A program made the position numbers and the translations under genes. Positions 40,455-49,449 of a stretch of DNA of 64,000 nucleotides are shown here, in pieces. This DNA is from Micromonospora_G sp040676775. Its GTDB lineage: Bacteria > Actinomycetota > Actinomycetes > Mycobacteriales > Micromonosporaceae. The notes beneath the pieces were generated by a model. It was not told the DNA's origin. It was given only the letters and a program-made list of their open reading frames with translations, and made no database searches. Positions within the stretch are counted from its first letter, which is position 1; every line of letters starts with the position of its first letter. Location: contig NZ_JBFAPP010000026.1 in assembly GCF_040676775.1 (NCBI RefSeq), positions 43,672 to 107,671 of the forward strand, read 5' to 3'.

Positions 40455-40522
40455 CGGGCCGGGGCCCAGGCCACCACCGCGTACCGCGCGGCACGCCCCG
40501 TTCGTTCGCTCGCCTCGGTCAT
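40451..40522 (-). CDS. Possible 23-residue leader peptide upstream of the GAF-ANTAR gene
   Basis: ATG 40522 is preceded by GGGGAAAGG at 6 nt, a much better ribosome site than that of the following gene. The frame (MTEASERTGRAARYAVVAWAPAR, 23 residues, given here only as its start MTEASERTGR and end AWAPAR) stops at a TGA overlapping the next GTG start. It is either a coupled leader peptide or the relic of a frameshifted longer N-terminus. Confidence 0.45.
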   Translation of the reverse strand: MTEASERTGRAARYAVVAWAPAR

Positions 40523-40590
40523 GTCTCGCCTTTCCCCGGCCTGATCGGACCCGCCCTACTACCCGAGGGGGCTGAGGGTCAAACCGGGAA

Positions 40591-40637
40591 AAGCCGAGGC
40601 CCCGCCCACCGACCTGCGGTGTGCGGGGCCCCGGCTT
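40591..40637 (-). terminator. Terminator of secA2
   Basis: Arms 40591-40605 and 40623-40637 form a 14-bp stem with one mismatch, starting 4 nt after the SecA2 stop codon. Confidence 0.7.
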
Positions 40638-40641
40638 CCGG

Positions 40642-42936
40642 TCAGCGGGAGGCGGCGGTGAGCCGCCGGCCGACCGCGGCGATCAGGCGGTCCAGTTCCG
40701 ACCCGAACGGGTTGTCGTGGACCAGGTACGTCCAGGTCGCGCTCGGCCGTACCAGCTCCGACTCGTCCGGCTGCCAGTCCTCGCCGATCTCGGCCTCCTC
40801 GAAGGTCGCCACGGTCCGAGTCTCGATCTCCGGTACCAGGGCCGTGAACGCCGGCACCGCCGCGCGGTGGAACTCGTCGAGCGGGTCGAGCCGGCCCAGC
40901 GCGCGCAGGTGCACGCCCTCGCGGACCTCGGAGAGTTCGGCCAGGTGCTCGGCCCAGAGCCGGTCGAGGTGGTAGAGCGCGATCGACCGGGCGGCCCGGG
41001 ACAGCACCTCGGAGTCGATCTCCTCGGTCTTCTCGGGGAATCGGTTCTTCAGCATGTCGGCGGCGACGTCACTGCTCAGCAGCCGCTCGCGGCGCTCGGC
41101 CAGGGCCTTGCGCTGCTGCTCGATTACCACGCTGTAGCGCCAGGTGTTGCGGTGGATCTCGTGGTTGACACCCTCCGCGACCCGCTGGGCGTGCTCGACC
41201 GCGAAATCGACCTGCTCGTCCTGGACCAGGCCGTCGGCGTTCATCTTGGGCGAGGGCGGGATGGCGTCCGAGGCGTGCCGCAGGACCAACTCGTCCTCGA
41301 GGCTGACGAAGAAGACCGACCGACCGGGGTCACCCTGCCGGCCGGCCCGGCCACGGAGCTGGTCGTCGACCCGGCGGCTGTCGTGCCGGCCGCTGCCGAT
41401 GACGTACAGGCCGCCGAGTTCGGCGACCCGGTCGCGGTCGGTCTGCTCGCTGCCACCGAGCCGGATGTCGACACCACGACCGGCCATCTGGGTGGAAACG
41501 GTCACCGCGCCGTACGCGCCGGCCTCGGCGATGATCGCGGCCTCTTCGGCGTCGTTCTTCGCGTTCAGCACCAGACAGGGCACGTCGGCGGCGAGCAGGG
41601 CCTTGGCCAGGCTCTCCGACTCCTTGACGTCGAGCGTGCCGACCAGCACCGGTCGGCCCGTCTCGTGGCTGGACTTGATCTCGGTGACCAGGGCCTCTTC
41701 CTTCTCGGCCCGGGTGGCGTAGATCCGGTCCGGCTCGTCCACCCGTACACACGGGGTGTTCGGCGGGATCACCGCGACCTCGAGCGAGAAGAACTCCCGG
41801 AGCTGGTCACCGACCAGGACCGCGGTGGCCGTCATGCCGCACACGGTCGGGTAGAGCGCGACGTACGCCTGCACGGTGATCGTGCCGAGCACCTCGCCCT
41901 CGGCGGTGGCGGTGAGTCCCTCCTTGGCCTCGACCGCCGCCTGCAAACCGTCCGGCCAGCGACGGCGCTGGGCGACCCGGCCGCGCATCTCGTCGATCAG
42001 CTCCACCGCGCCGTTACGGACGATGTAGTCCACGTCGCGGTGCAGCAGGGCGTGCGCGTGCAGGGCAACGTTGACCGCCGAGAGCTGTTCCATGTTCTCG
42101 TCGGCGTAGAGGTTGACGTCCTCGAGCTTCGCCTCGATCACGGACAGCCCGGTGGTGGTGAACGCGACGCTGCGGCCGTCGTCGGCGATCTCGTAGTCCT
42201 CCCCGGCGCGCAGCCCGCGGACCAGCGCCGCGGCGGCGTGCACCGGGTCCTGCTCGCCGGGCACCGCGCCGGCCAGCACCATCGGCACCCGGGCCTCGTC
42301 GATCAGGATCGAGTCGGCCTCGTCGACGATCGCGGTGGTCAGCTTCGGCTGCACCCGATCGGCAAGGTCGGTGACGAGCTGGTCACGGAGGTAGTCGAAA
42401 CCGGCCTCGCTGACCGAGACGTAGGTGACGTCGCACGCGTACGCCTCGCGGCGCTCCTCGGGGGTGGACGCCTCGGTCACCCAGCCGACGCTCAGCCCGA
42501 GCAGCCGGTAGATCGGCTCCATCCACTCGGCGTCCCGGCGGGCCAGGTAGTCGTTGACGGTCAGCACGTGCACCGGCCCGTTACCGCGCCGTACGTGCCC
42601 GTACGCGGCGATCGTGGCGGTCAGCGTCTTGCCCTCACCGGTGGCCATTTCGGCGACCTTGCCGGCGAGCAGCGACATCGCGCCGAGCAGCTGTACGTCG
42701 TACGGCCGCTGGTCGATGCCGCGACGGGCGGCCTCGCGGCCGACGGCGCAGATCTCCGCGAAGTCCTCGGCCTTGCCGGCCGCCTCGGTCAGCTCGGCGT
42801 CGTCGAGGGCCGAAAGCTCCTCCTCGCGCGCCTCGATCGCGGGCAGCAGCTTCTCCAGCGGCGCCAGATCCACCGTGCTACCCGGCCGCTGCAAGAAACG
42901 CCGGAACCTGCTCTTCAACCGTGTCGACACACCCAT
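40642..42936 (-). CDS. secA2: Accessory Sec translocase ATPase SecA2
   Basis: A 764-residue SecA-family ATPase, shorter than housekeeping SecA (about 900-950 in actinobacteria). It has Walker A EMATGEGKTLT, DEAD-like IVDEADSILIDEAR, STQMAGRGVDIRLGG and DDQLRGRAGRQGDPGRS, but lacks the C-terminal linker and Cys-rich zinc region. SecA2 exports a subset of proteins through SecYEG. No secY2 or accessory glycosylation genes are near, so it resembles the mycobacterial stand-alone type. ATG 42936 has TACCGT 8 nt upstream and no Shine-Dalgarno sequence. Confidence 0.93.
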   Translation of the reverse strand: MGVSTRLKSRFRRFLQRPGSTVDLAPLEKLLPAIEAREEELSALDDAELTEAAGKAEDFAEICAVGREAARRGIDQRPYDVQLLGAMSLLAGKVAEMATGEGKTLTATIAAYGHVRRGNGPVHVLTVNDYLARRDAEWMEPIYRLLGLSVGWVTEASTPEERREAYACDVTYVSVSEAGFDYLRDQLVTDLADRVQPKLTTAIVDEADSILIDEARVPMVLAGAVPGEQDPVHAAAALVRGLRAGEDYEIADDGRSVAFTTTGLSVIEAKLEDVNLYADENMEQLSAVNVALHAHALLHRDVDYIVRNGAVELIDEMRGRVAQRRRWPDGLQAAVEAKEGLTATAEGEVLGTITVQAYVALYPTVCGMTATAVLVGDQLREFFSLEVAVIPPNTPCVRVDEPDRIYATRAEKEEALVTEIKSSHETGRPVLVGTLDVKESESLAKALLAADVPCLVLNAKNDAEEAAIIAEAGAYGAVTVSTQMAGRGVDIRLGGSEQTDRDRVAELGGLYVIGSGRHDSRRVDDQLRGRAGRQGDPGRSVFFVSLEDELVLRHASDAIPPSPKMNADGLVQDEQVDFAVEHAQRVAEGVNHEIHRNTWRYSVVIEQQRKALAERRERLLSSDVAADMLKNRFPEKTEEIDSEVLSRAARSIALYHLDRLWAEHLAELSEVREGVHLRALGRLDPLDEFHRAAVPAFTALVPEIETRTVATFEEAEIGEDWQPDESELVRPSATWTYLVHDNPFGSELDRLIAAVGRRLTAASR

Positions 42937-43024
42937 GAGCGGCAACGGTAGCCGACTTCGGCGCAACTGTGCGGCCCGGCTTGCCGCAGCGGTATGTCCG
43001 GTCCCGGAAGCCCTGGTCAGCGGC

Positions 43025-44773
43025 TCAGCCGACGAGCAGCTGATGTGCCGCCAACTCCCGGTACAGCGGGCTGGTCTCGGTCAGTTCCGAGTGCGCTCCG
43101 ACCGCCACCACCCGCCCCGCGTCGAGGACCACGATCTGGTCCGCGTCGACCACGGTCGCCAGCCGGTGCGCCACGATCAACAGGGTCCGGTCGGCGGCAA
43201 CCGCGTCGATCGCCCGCCGCAACGCCGCCTCGCTGCGCGCGTCGAGGTTGCTGGTCGGTTCGTCGAGCAGCAGGACCGGCGGGTTCGCCAGCAGCGTACG
43301 GGCGATCGCCAGGCGCTGGCGCTCCCCGCCGGAGAGCAGCACCCCGCCCTCGCCGACCTGGGTGTCCAGCCCCGACGGCGACCGTCGCACCACCCGGGTC
43401 AGGTCGACCTCGGCGAGTACGGCGAGCAGTTGCTCCTCGGTCGCGTCCGGCGCGGTCAGCAGCAGGTTCTCCCGCAGCGTGCCGGCCAGCACCGGCGCCT
43501 CCTGCTCGACGTAACCGAGTTGGGCGCGCAGCGCGTCGCGGGACAGGTCACGAATGTCCGTCCCGCCGACCCGCACCTGGCCGCCGGTCACCTCGTAGAA
43601 GCGCTCGACCAGCGCCAACAGGGTCGACTTGCCGGCGCCGGACGGGCCGACCAGCGCGGTCCGGGTGCCGTACGGCACGGTGAAGCTCACCTCGTGCAGC
43701 ACCGGGCCGGCGTCGGCGTAACCGAAGCTGACCCGGTCGAACTCGACCGCGGCGGTGGCCGGGTGGCGGGGCGACGGCAGTGGCGCCGGGGTGTCCCCGG
43801 CCCCCTCCATCGGCAGGTCCAGCACCTCCTCGATCCGCTGCAACGCACCCAGACCGGTCTGCAACTGGGTGTACGCGTTCAGCGCCTGGCCCAGCGGCAG
43901 CACCAGGAAGAACAGGAACATGATGAAGGCGACCAGGTCGCCGACGGTGATCGCCCCGGTCGCCACCCGGGCGCCCCCGACCCCGAGCACCACCAGGAAG
44001 GCGCCCTGGACAGCGGTCGTGCTGACCGGGCCGATCAGCGCCTGCAACCGGGCCACCCGCAGGCCGGCCGCGTACGCCTGGGTGGCGGCCGTACCGACCC
44101 CGTCCGTCTCGCGCTCCTCGGCCCGGCTGGCCCGGATGGTGCGGGCCGCGGAGATCGCCCGTTCCACCGCCGAGGTCATCTCGCCGACCCGCGCCTGCGC
44201 CTGCTCGGACAGGCCGCGTACCCGGCGGGCGAAGAAGAGGGCGACGCTCAGGCCGACACCGACCCCGGCGAGGGTCACGCCGAACAGCAGCGGGTCGAGC
44301 AGGATCATCGCGGTCCCGGCACCGAGCACCATGACGAAGCCGGTGACGGTCTCGAACAGCCCGGAGGTCACCACCGCCCGCAGCAGGGTGGTGTCGGCGC
44401 CGACGCGGGAGAGCAGGTCGCCGGTGCGGCGCTGGTCGTACTCGACGATCGGCAGCCGGAGCAGGTGGCCGGCGAGGCGGTGCCGGGTGCCCAGCACCAG
44501 TCCCTCGGCGGTGCGCTGGAGCAGATAGTCACGTACGCCGTCGAGGGCCGCGCCTACGACGAGCAGGGCGACCAGCAGCCCCACCAGCCCGCCGACCGGC
44601 TGCGCGGCGCCGATGGCGTCGAGCACCTCCCGGGTGAGCAGCGGTTGGACCAGCGCGGCCCCGGCGCTGAACAGCGACAGCACGGCCACGACGAGCAGGG
44701 TGCCGCGGTGTGCCCGCAGGTAGGGCAGCAGCGCCGGCAGGCCGACGCGCCGAGCGGTGGGGGGCGCGGTCAT
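43025..44773 (-). CDS. ABC exporter (fused membrane and ATPase half-transporter)
   Basis: A 582-residue half-transporter. The N-terminal six-helix exporter domain is at about residues 15-300 and the ATPase at about 340-580, with Walker A GPSGAGKST, signature LLSGGERQRLAIARTL, Walker B VLLLDEPTSNLD and H-loop IVAHRLATVV. It would act as a homodimer to export a lipid, peptide or drug. ATG 44773 fits a leaderless promoter (TACGGT 7 nt upstream, 44781-44786). The gene follows the zinc dehydrogenase on the same strand but has its own promoter. Confidence 0.92.
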   Translation of the reverse strand: MTAPPTARRVGLPALLPYLRAHRGTLLVVAVLSLFSAGAALVQPLLTREVLDAIGAAQPVGGLVGLLVALLVVGAALDGVRDYLLQRTAEGLVLGTRHRLAGHLLRLPIVEYDQRRTGDLLSRVGADTTLLRAVVTSGLFETVTGFVMVLGAGTAMILLDPLLFGVTLAGVGVGLSVALFFARRVRGLSEQAQARVGEMTSAVERAISAARTIRASRAEERETDGVGTAATQAYAAGLRVARLQALIGPVSTTAVQGAFLVVLGVGGARVATGAITVGDLVAFIMFLFFLVLPLGQALNAYTQLQTGLGALQRIEEVLDLPMEGAGDTPAPLPSPRHPATAAVEFDRVSFGYADAGPVLHEVSFTVPYGTRTALVGPSGAGKSTLLALVERFYEVTGGQVRVGGTDIRDLSRDALRAQLGYVEQEAPVLAGTLRENLLLTAPDATEEQLLAVLAEVDLTRVVRRSPSGLDTQVGEGGVLLSGGERQRLAIARTLLANPPVLLLDEPTSNLDARSEAALRRAIDAVAADRTLLIVAHRLATVVDADQIVVLDAGRVVAVGAHSELTETSPLYRELAAHQLLVG

Positions 44774-44780
44774 GTTCTCC

Positions 44781-44786
44781 ACCGTA
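44781..44786 (-). promoter_or_regulatory. Leaderless-type -10 box (TACGGT) for the ABC exporter
   Basis: TACGGT on the minus strand lies 7 nt before ATG 44773. Confidence 0.45.
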
Positions 44787-44857
44787 ACCGGGGTGACCAG
44801 CGTCCCGGCCCGAGCGACGCGCCGCCGGAGGGCATGACCTGGCGCTCCGGTCGGGAG

Positions 44858-45970
44858 TCAGCAGGCGAGCACGACCTGGAGTTCCTGCCGCTGGCGGGAG
44901 GCCAGGTCGGCGAGGAGGGCGGATCCGTCGTCGAACGGCACGACGGCCGACACCAGGTGCTCGGCGACGAGTTCGCCGTACGCCCGGAGCAGGGCGACGG
45001 TCTCGCCGGAGAGCCGCTCGCGGTCCCAGGTCGGTGCGAGCCCGCGCGGCACCCGGCCGATCTGCGCGGACCGCAGGGTGAGCCCGTTGTGGTGGAACTC
45101 CTCGCCGAGTCGGACCTGCTCCGCACCGGACTGGTAGAAGGCCAGGTCGACGACGGTTCCCTGGGGACGCAGCAGGCGCAGGGCCAGCCGCAGCGCACCG
45201 CCCTGCCCGCGGCACTGGAACACCACGTCGGCGCCCCGGTCGCCCGGCCCGTGCGCCCACCGGGTCTTGAGCAGCACCGCCGGGTCACCGGATTCCTGAT
45301 CCTTGTCGGTCAGCGAGCCCGGGTCCAGCGTTTCCAGGCCGAGGGACGCGGCCACCGCTCGGCGCTTCGGGGTGGGGTCGAGGACCACCACCGACGCCGC
45401 ACCGTGGTGGCGGGCGAGCAGCGCGGTGAGCAGCCCGACCACCCCGGCACCGGTGACCGCCACCCGACGGCCCCGCACCCCGTCGCCGACCGTGCGGACG
45501 TCCGGGCCGAACAGGTCCGCGGCGGCGTGCAGCAGCCCGTTCACGCAGATCGGACCCATGTGCGCGACGTAGATCCCGAGCAGCGGGTCCAGGTCCTCGG
45601 GCAGCGGCACGAACCGGTCGACCAGCGGATCGGCAACGTAACCGGTGCGGTGTCCGTAGGCCATCGCACCGATGGTGCCCTCGCTGACGGCCGGGGTCCG
45701 GCTCTCGGTGACCTGGCCGACCTCCATGTAACCGAGCCGGTTCACCGGGTAGGCGGTGGCCGGTTCGCCCGGCTGGAAGAGTCCCAGGTCGGCGTTCCAA
45801 CCGGCGGACAGGTAGGGGTTGGTGCCCTTGACGTAACTCAGTTCGGTACCGGCGGAGATCCCGGTGTAGAGGGTCCGGACCCGGTAGGTGTCCGGCCGCA
45901 GCGGCGCCGGTTCCTCCTCGCGGATCGTCACCTCACCCGGCCCCGACACCACGATCACCCGTTCAGCCAT
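44858..45970 (-). CDS. Zinc-type medium-chain dehydrogenase
   Basis: A 370-residue MDR-superfamily oxidoreductase. Seen: TGISAGTELSYVKG (where classical enzymes have the CGTD loop), GYMEVGQVTE, the cofactor motif VAVTGAGVVGLLTALLARHH and ADVVFQCRGQGGALRLAL. The catalytic Cys of the CGSD loop is absent, as in the 'zinc-binding alcohol dehydrogenase' group found in actinobacterial sugar/polyol clusters. ATG 45970 overlaps the Gfo/Idh stop in ATGGCTGA, so the two are coupled. Confidence 0.85.
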   Translation of the reverse strand: MAERVIVVSGPGEVTIREEEPAPLRPDTYRVRTLYTGISAGTELSYVKGTNPYLSAGWNADLGLFQPGEPATAYPVNRLGYMEVGQVTESRTPAVSEGTIGAMAYGHRTGYVADPLVDRFVPLPEDLDPLLGIYVAHMGPICVNGLLHAAADLFGPDVRTVGDGVRGRRVAVTGAGVVGLLTALLARHHGAASVVVLDPTPKRRAVAASLGLETLDPGSLTDKDQESGDPAVLLKTRWAHGPGDRGADVVFQCRGQGGALRLALRLLRPQGTVVDLAFYQSGAEQVRLGEEFHHNGLTLRSAQIGRVPRGLAPTWDRERLSGETVALLRAYGELVAEHLVSAVVPFDDGSALLADLASRQRQELQVVLAC

Positions 45971-46988
45971 CGAACCCGGTTCCGACGCGCGCACCGTGGG
46001 CGGCGGTCGCGAGCGCCTCGACTTCGGGGGCGACCCGTACCGGGCGCCCGGTCGCCGCCGACTGCGCCACCGCGCAGGCCAGCCGGTGCGTACGCAACGC
46101 CTCCGGGTACGGGACCCGGATGTCGTCGCCGATGCCGCGTACGGCGTCGACGAAGGCCCGGTCGACCGCGATCCGGGCGGCCTCCGGGTCGGCCGGCAGC
46201 CAGCCGTCACCGGTTTCGTCCCGCCAGCCCAGGCCGTCCTCGCCCAGCGTCAGCACCAGCCCGTTCGCGACGATCTCCACCCCGGCCCGGTGCTTCCAGC
46301 CGAGCGTGCAGCCGGAAACCAGCGTCCCCACCGCCCCGGTGGCGAAGCGCAGACTCGCCGTGGTGACCGAGTCGATGTCGGCGCCGTCCACGTCCGGCGG
46401 GACGCCGTCGCCGTACGCGCTGACCTCGATCGCCTCACCGGCAACCAGCCGGAGCAGGTCGAGCACGTGCGCGGCCTGTTCGACCACCGGGCCACCGGAC
46501 AACTCCCGCCGGCTCCACCAGGTCACCGGCGGCACCTTGTCCAGCCAGGTGCCGGCGGCCATCCGTACCGGCCGGTCGGCGAGCAGGTCCCACATCCGGT
46601 CCAGGACGGTCAGGTAACGCCAGTGGTGGCCGACCGCGGTGAGGATGCCGCGTTCGGCGACGAGGCCGGCGATCCGCTCGGCGGTTGCCAAATCGGCGGC
46701 GACCGGCTTCTCGACGAACATCGGCAGTCCGGCGGCGATCACCGCCTCCTCCGCCGGGCCGTGCGCGAACGGCGGTACGCAGACGTAGACGGCGTCCAGG
46801 TCCGCTTCCAGCAGTGCGGCGACGTCCGGGTACGCCGGGGCGGCGTGCTGTACGGACAGTCTCTCGCAGGCATCGGGCAGTACGTCGGTGACGCCGGTGA
46901 GGTGCACGTCGGCAAAACCGGACAGGACCCGGGCGTGACGCTGCGCCACATTCCCCGCGCCGATGAGGCCAATGCGACACCTGGCCAT
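45963..46988 (-). CDS. Gfo/Idh/MocA family oxidoreductase
   Basis: A 341-residue NAD(P)-dependent oxidoreductase. The Rossmann start CRIGLIGAGNVAQRHARVL, catalytic EKPVAADLATAER and GHHWRY are typical. Family members oxidise or reduce sugars and inositols. ATG 46988 has GGAGGG about 8-9 nt upstream. It is coupled to the zinc dehydrogenase and divergent from gpgS, which suggests a polyol- or glycoside-linked pathway. Confidence 0.92.
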   Translation of the reverse strand: MARCRIGLIGAGNVAQRHARVLSGFADVHLTGVTDVLPDACERLSVQHAAPAYPDVAALLEADLDAVYVCVPPFAHGPAEEAVIAAGLPMFVEKPVAADLATAERIAGLVAERGILTAVGHHWRYLTVLDRMWDLLADRPVRMAAGTWLDKVPPVTWWSRRELSGGPVVEQAAHVLDLLRLVAGEAIEVSAYGDGVPPDVDGADIDSVTTASLRFATGAVGTLVSGCTLGWKHRAGVEIVANGLVLTLGEDGLGWRDETGDGWLPADPEAARIAVDRAFVDAVRGIGDDIRVPYPEALRTHRLACAVAQSAATGRPVRVAPEVEALATAAHGARVGTGFDG

Positions 46989-47024
46989 CAAACCCGCCCT
47001 CCGCTCAGACCCCAGTGACATCAT

Positions 47025-47188
47025 CGGTTACCTGGTGCCACGAGAGGGGCGACATCAAACGTTCATCAGGACGAGACAGGAAATAGCAGATTTTGGTGAT
47101 CAATATGTTAGAGCGTCACCGGTTAGTCGGGTCCCGGTCCGGGAAATCCGCTAACGCTTCGATCGACTCATGACTCGGGGGTGGGCCT
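47025..47188. promoter_or_regulatory. Divergent promoter region between the oxidoreductase pair and gpgS
   Basis: A 164-bp spacer with an AT-rich patch (about 47078-47116: AAATAGCAGATTTTGGTGAT and ATCAATATGTTAGA) unusual for this genome. It probably holds both promoters. No confident -35/-10 or operator was assigned. Confidence 0.4.
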
Positions 47189-48211
47189 GTGCGGCACTCG
47201 CAAACGACCGTCTCACCCGTGGTGGAAGCCTGGTCCACGTACCGTACCGGCTCGGCTCGGCAGTGGACCGCGCACCAGCTCAGCCGGGCCAAGGGCGACA
47301 CCACGGTCAGTGTGGTCATACCCGCTTTCGACGAGGAGGCGACCGTCGGCGCGATCGTGGCGACGATCCGCGAGCATCTGGTCGAACGGGTGGCACTGGT
47401 CGACGAGGTGATCGTGGTCGACTCCCGGTCCGGCGACCGCACCGCCGAGGTCGCGGCCGCCGCCGGGGCGCGAGTGGTCAGCCAGGACGAGGTGACCCGC
47501 GGGCTGCCCAGGCTCGACGGCAAGGGTGACGCCCTCTGGGCCGGCCTCGCCGCGGCGGCCGGTGACGTCATCGCCTTCGTCGACGCCGACCTGCGCGAGT
47601 TCCGTCCGCACTTCGTCACCGGGCTGCTCGGGCCGCTGCTCACCGACCCGTCGGTCTCGTTCGTCAAGGGCTTCTACCACCGTCCGCTGATCGAGGCGGG
47701 CACCGTGGAGCCGGACGGGGGCGGACGGGTCACCGAACTGATGGCCCGGCCCCTGTTCAACCTGTTCTGGCCGGAGCTGGCCGGGTTCGTCCAACCGCTC
47801 GCCGGTGAGTACGCCGGTCGCCGCGAGGTGCTGGAGCGGGTCCCGTTCGTCTCCGGTTACGGCGTCGAGACGGCGATGCTGATCGACCTGCTCGAACTGG
47901 TCGGGCTGGACGCACTGGCCCAGGTGGACCTCGGCGAGCGCCTGCACCGGCACCAGGACACGGCGGCGCTGGGACGGATGTCTGCCCAGATCATGCTGAC
48001 GGCGTGGTCCCGGCTGCACCGGCAGGGTCAGGTCAGGTCGAAGACCCCACCGGCCACCCTGCTCACCCAGTTCCGCCGGGGCGGTACGGAGACACTGCCG
48101 AACCTGGAACGGGAGATCGTGGTCAGCGACGTGTCGGTGCAGGAGCGGCCGCCGCTGATCCAGTTCCGCCAGCGGATGCGGCGTTGGCAGGGCGAAGCGG
48201 TGCCGCAGTGA
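47189..48211 (+). CDS. gpgS: Glucosyl-3-phosphoglycerate synthase
   Basis: A 340-residue GT-A glycosyltransferase (GT81) matching GpgS: VVIPAFDEEATVGAIVATIR, the DXD metal motif in VIAFVDADLREF, KGFYHRP, and the family-specific block EYAGRREVLERVPFVSGYGV plus QVDLGERLHRHQ. It transfers glucose from a nucleotide donor to 3-phosphoglycerate, the first step of glucosylglycerate and methylglucose lipopolysaccharide synthesis. The GTG start has a GGGGGTGGG tract upstream. A GT4 gene follows 16 nt later, so the pair is probably an operon. Confidence 0.93.
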   Translation: MRHSQTTVSPVVEAWSTYRTGSARQWTAHQLSRAKGDTTVSVVIPAFDEEATVGAIVATIREHLVERVALVDEVIVVDSRSGDRTAEVAAAAGARVVSQDEVTRGLPRLDGKGDALWAGLAAAAGDVIAFVDADLREFRPHFVTGLLGPLLTDPSVSFVKGFYHRPLIEAGTVEPDGGGRVTELMARPLFNLFWPELAGFVQPLAGEYAGRREVLERVPFVSGYGVETAMLIDLLELVGLDALAQVDLGERLHRHQDTAALGRMSAQIMLTAWSRLHRQGQVRSKTPPATLLTQFRRGGTETLPNLEREIVVSDVSVQERPPLIQFRQRMRRWQGEAVPQ

Positions 48212-48227
48212 GCGAGGCGGGGTCCCG

Positions 48228-49382
48228 ATGGGGCTGACCGTGCTGATGAACGCGGGACCGTGGTTGTCCGTACCGCCACCGGGTTATGGCGGGATCGAGA
48301 ACGTGGTCGCCACCCTGGTGCCCGAGCTGCGACGGCTCGGCGTACGGGTGGTGCTCGCCTCGGTCGGCTCCAGCACCCTGGCCGCGGACGAACGACTGTC
48401 GGTCTTCGCCGACGGCCAGTTCCCGTCGTTGCAGCGGCCGTACAACCAGGTGTGCGGGATCGCCCAGGCACACCTCGGCGGGGTGGTCCGGGCGGTACGC
48501 GGGCGCGACGACATCGACCTGGTGCACGACCACGTGGAGGCGGTCGGCCTGGCCACACTCGCGGCGATGGGTGCCGACGGCCCACCCGTGCTGCACACCC
48601 TGCACTGGGACCTCGGCAAGCACCCGGACCTCTACGGGCAACTCGACGGTGGAAACCGGGTACGGGTCAACGGCGTCTCGGCGGCGCAGTTGACCCGCGC
48701 CCCGGCGGCGCTGCGCGCGCACTCGGTCGGTCACGTGCACCTGGCTACGCCGCTGGCGGTCGACGCGGACCGCCGACCGGCGGTGGAGAAGGGCGAGCAC
48801 GTGGTGGTGCTCGGTCGGATCAATCCGGGCAAGGGGCAGGACGTCGCCGCGCGGCTGGCCCAGCGGGCCGGCTTTCCGCTGGTGCTGGCGGGACCGGTCG
48901 GCCCGTACCACCGGCCGGAGGAGTTGGCCGCCGCGGACGGGCAGGCCCGGCAGAACCCGGACGTACGTTACTGGGACGAGCGGGTGGCGCCGCACGTCGA
49001 CGGGGTGCGGGTGCGCTGGGTCGGTACGGTCGCCGGCCGGGACCGTGACGACCTGGTGGCGAGCGCCCGCGCGACCCTGTTCCCGCTGCGCTGGGAGGAA
49101 CCGGGCGGCACGGCGGTGGTCGAGTCACTGGCGCTGGGCACACCGGTGGTGGCCACCGCACGCGGTTGCCTGCCCGAGCTGGTCACGCACGGGCGGACCG
49201 GTCTGCTCACCGACGACGAGGACGAGTTGGCGGACCTGCTGGTCGCGTCGAGCCTGATCGACCCGGACGAGTGCCGGCGGGAGGCGGCCCGCCGGTTCAC
49301 TCCGGCGATCATGGCGGAGCGCTACATCGAGCTCTACGACCGGGTCCGCTCACTGGCCGGGCCGGTGCTCAGGGCGGCCTGA
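48228..49382 (+). CDS. GT4-family glycosyltransferase
   Basis: A 384-residue GT-B glycosyltransferase. The N-terminal domain has the acceptor loop LSVPPPGYGGIENVVATLVP; the C-terminal domain has VLGRINPGKGQD and the donor site LFPLRWEEPGGTAVVESLALGTPVVATARG (EX7E-like). GT4 enzymes use NDP-sugars with retention of configuration. Directly downstream of gpgS, it may extend glucosylglycerate, or work on an unrelated acceptor. ATG 48228. Confidence 0.9.
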   Translation: MGLTVLMNAGPWLSVPPPGYGGIENVVATLVPELRRLGVRVVLASVGSSTLAADERLSVFADGQFPSLQRPYNQVCGIAQAHLGGVVRAVRGRDDIDLVHDHVEAVGLATLAAMGADGPPVLHTLHWDLGKHPDLYGQLDGGNRVRVNGVSAAQLTRAPAALRAHSVGHVHLATPLAVDADRRPAVEKGEHVVVLGRINPGKGQDVAARLAQRAGFPLVLAGPVGPYHRPEELAAADGQARQNPDVRYWDERVAPHVDGVRVRWVGTVAGRDRDDLVASARATLFPLRWEEPGGTAVVESLALGTPVVATARGCLPELVTHGRTGLLTDDEDELADLLVASSLIDPDECRREAARRFTPAIMAERYIELYDRVRSLAGPVLRAA

Positions 49383-49449
49383 GCCGACAGGGGACGTTTG
49401 TCCGCTGCCGTACCGGGAATCCGGCCGGCCGGCGGACGGAGGTACGGCA

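Noticed and set aside
42554..46366. A 1270-codon open frame on the plus strand
   Set aside because: It lies antisense to secA2, the ABC exporter and the dehydrogenase genes, has low-complexity Arg/Pro/Ala-rich translation and no family motifs. Long antisense open frames are expected at this GC content.
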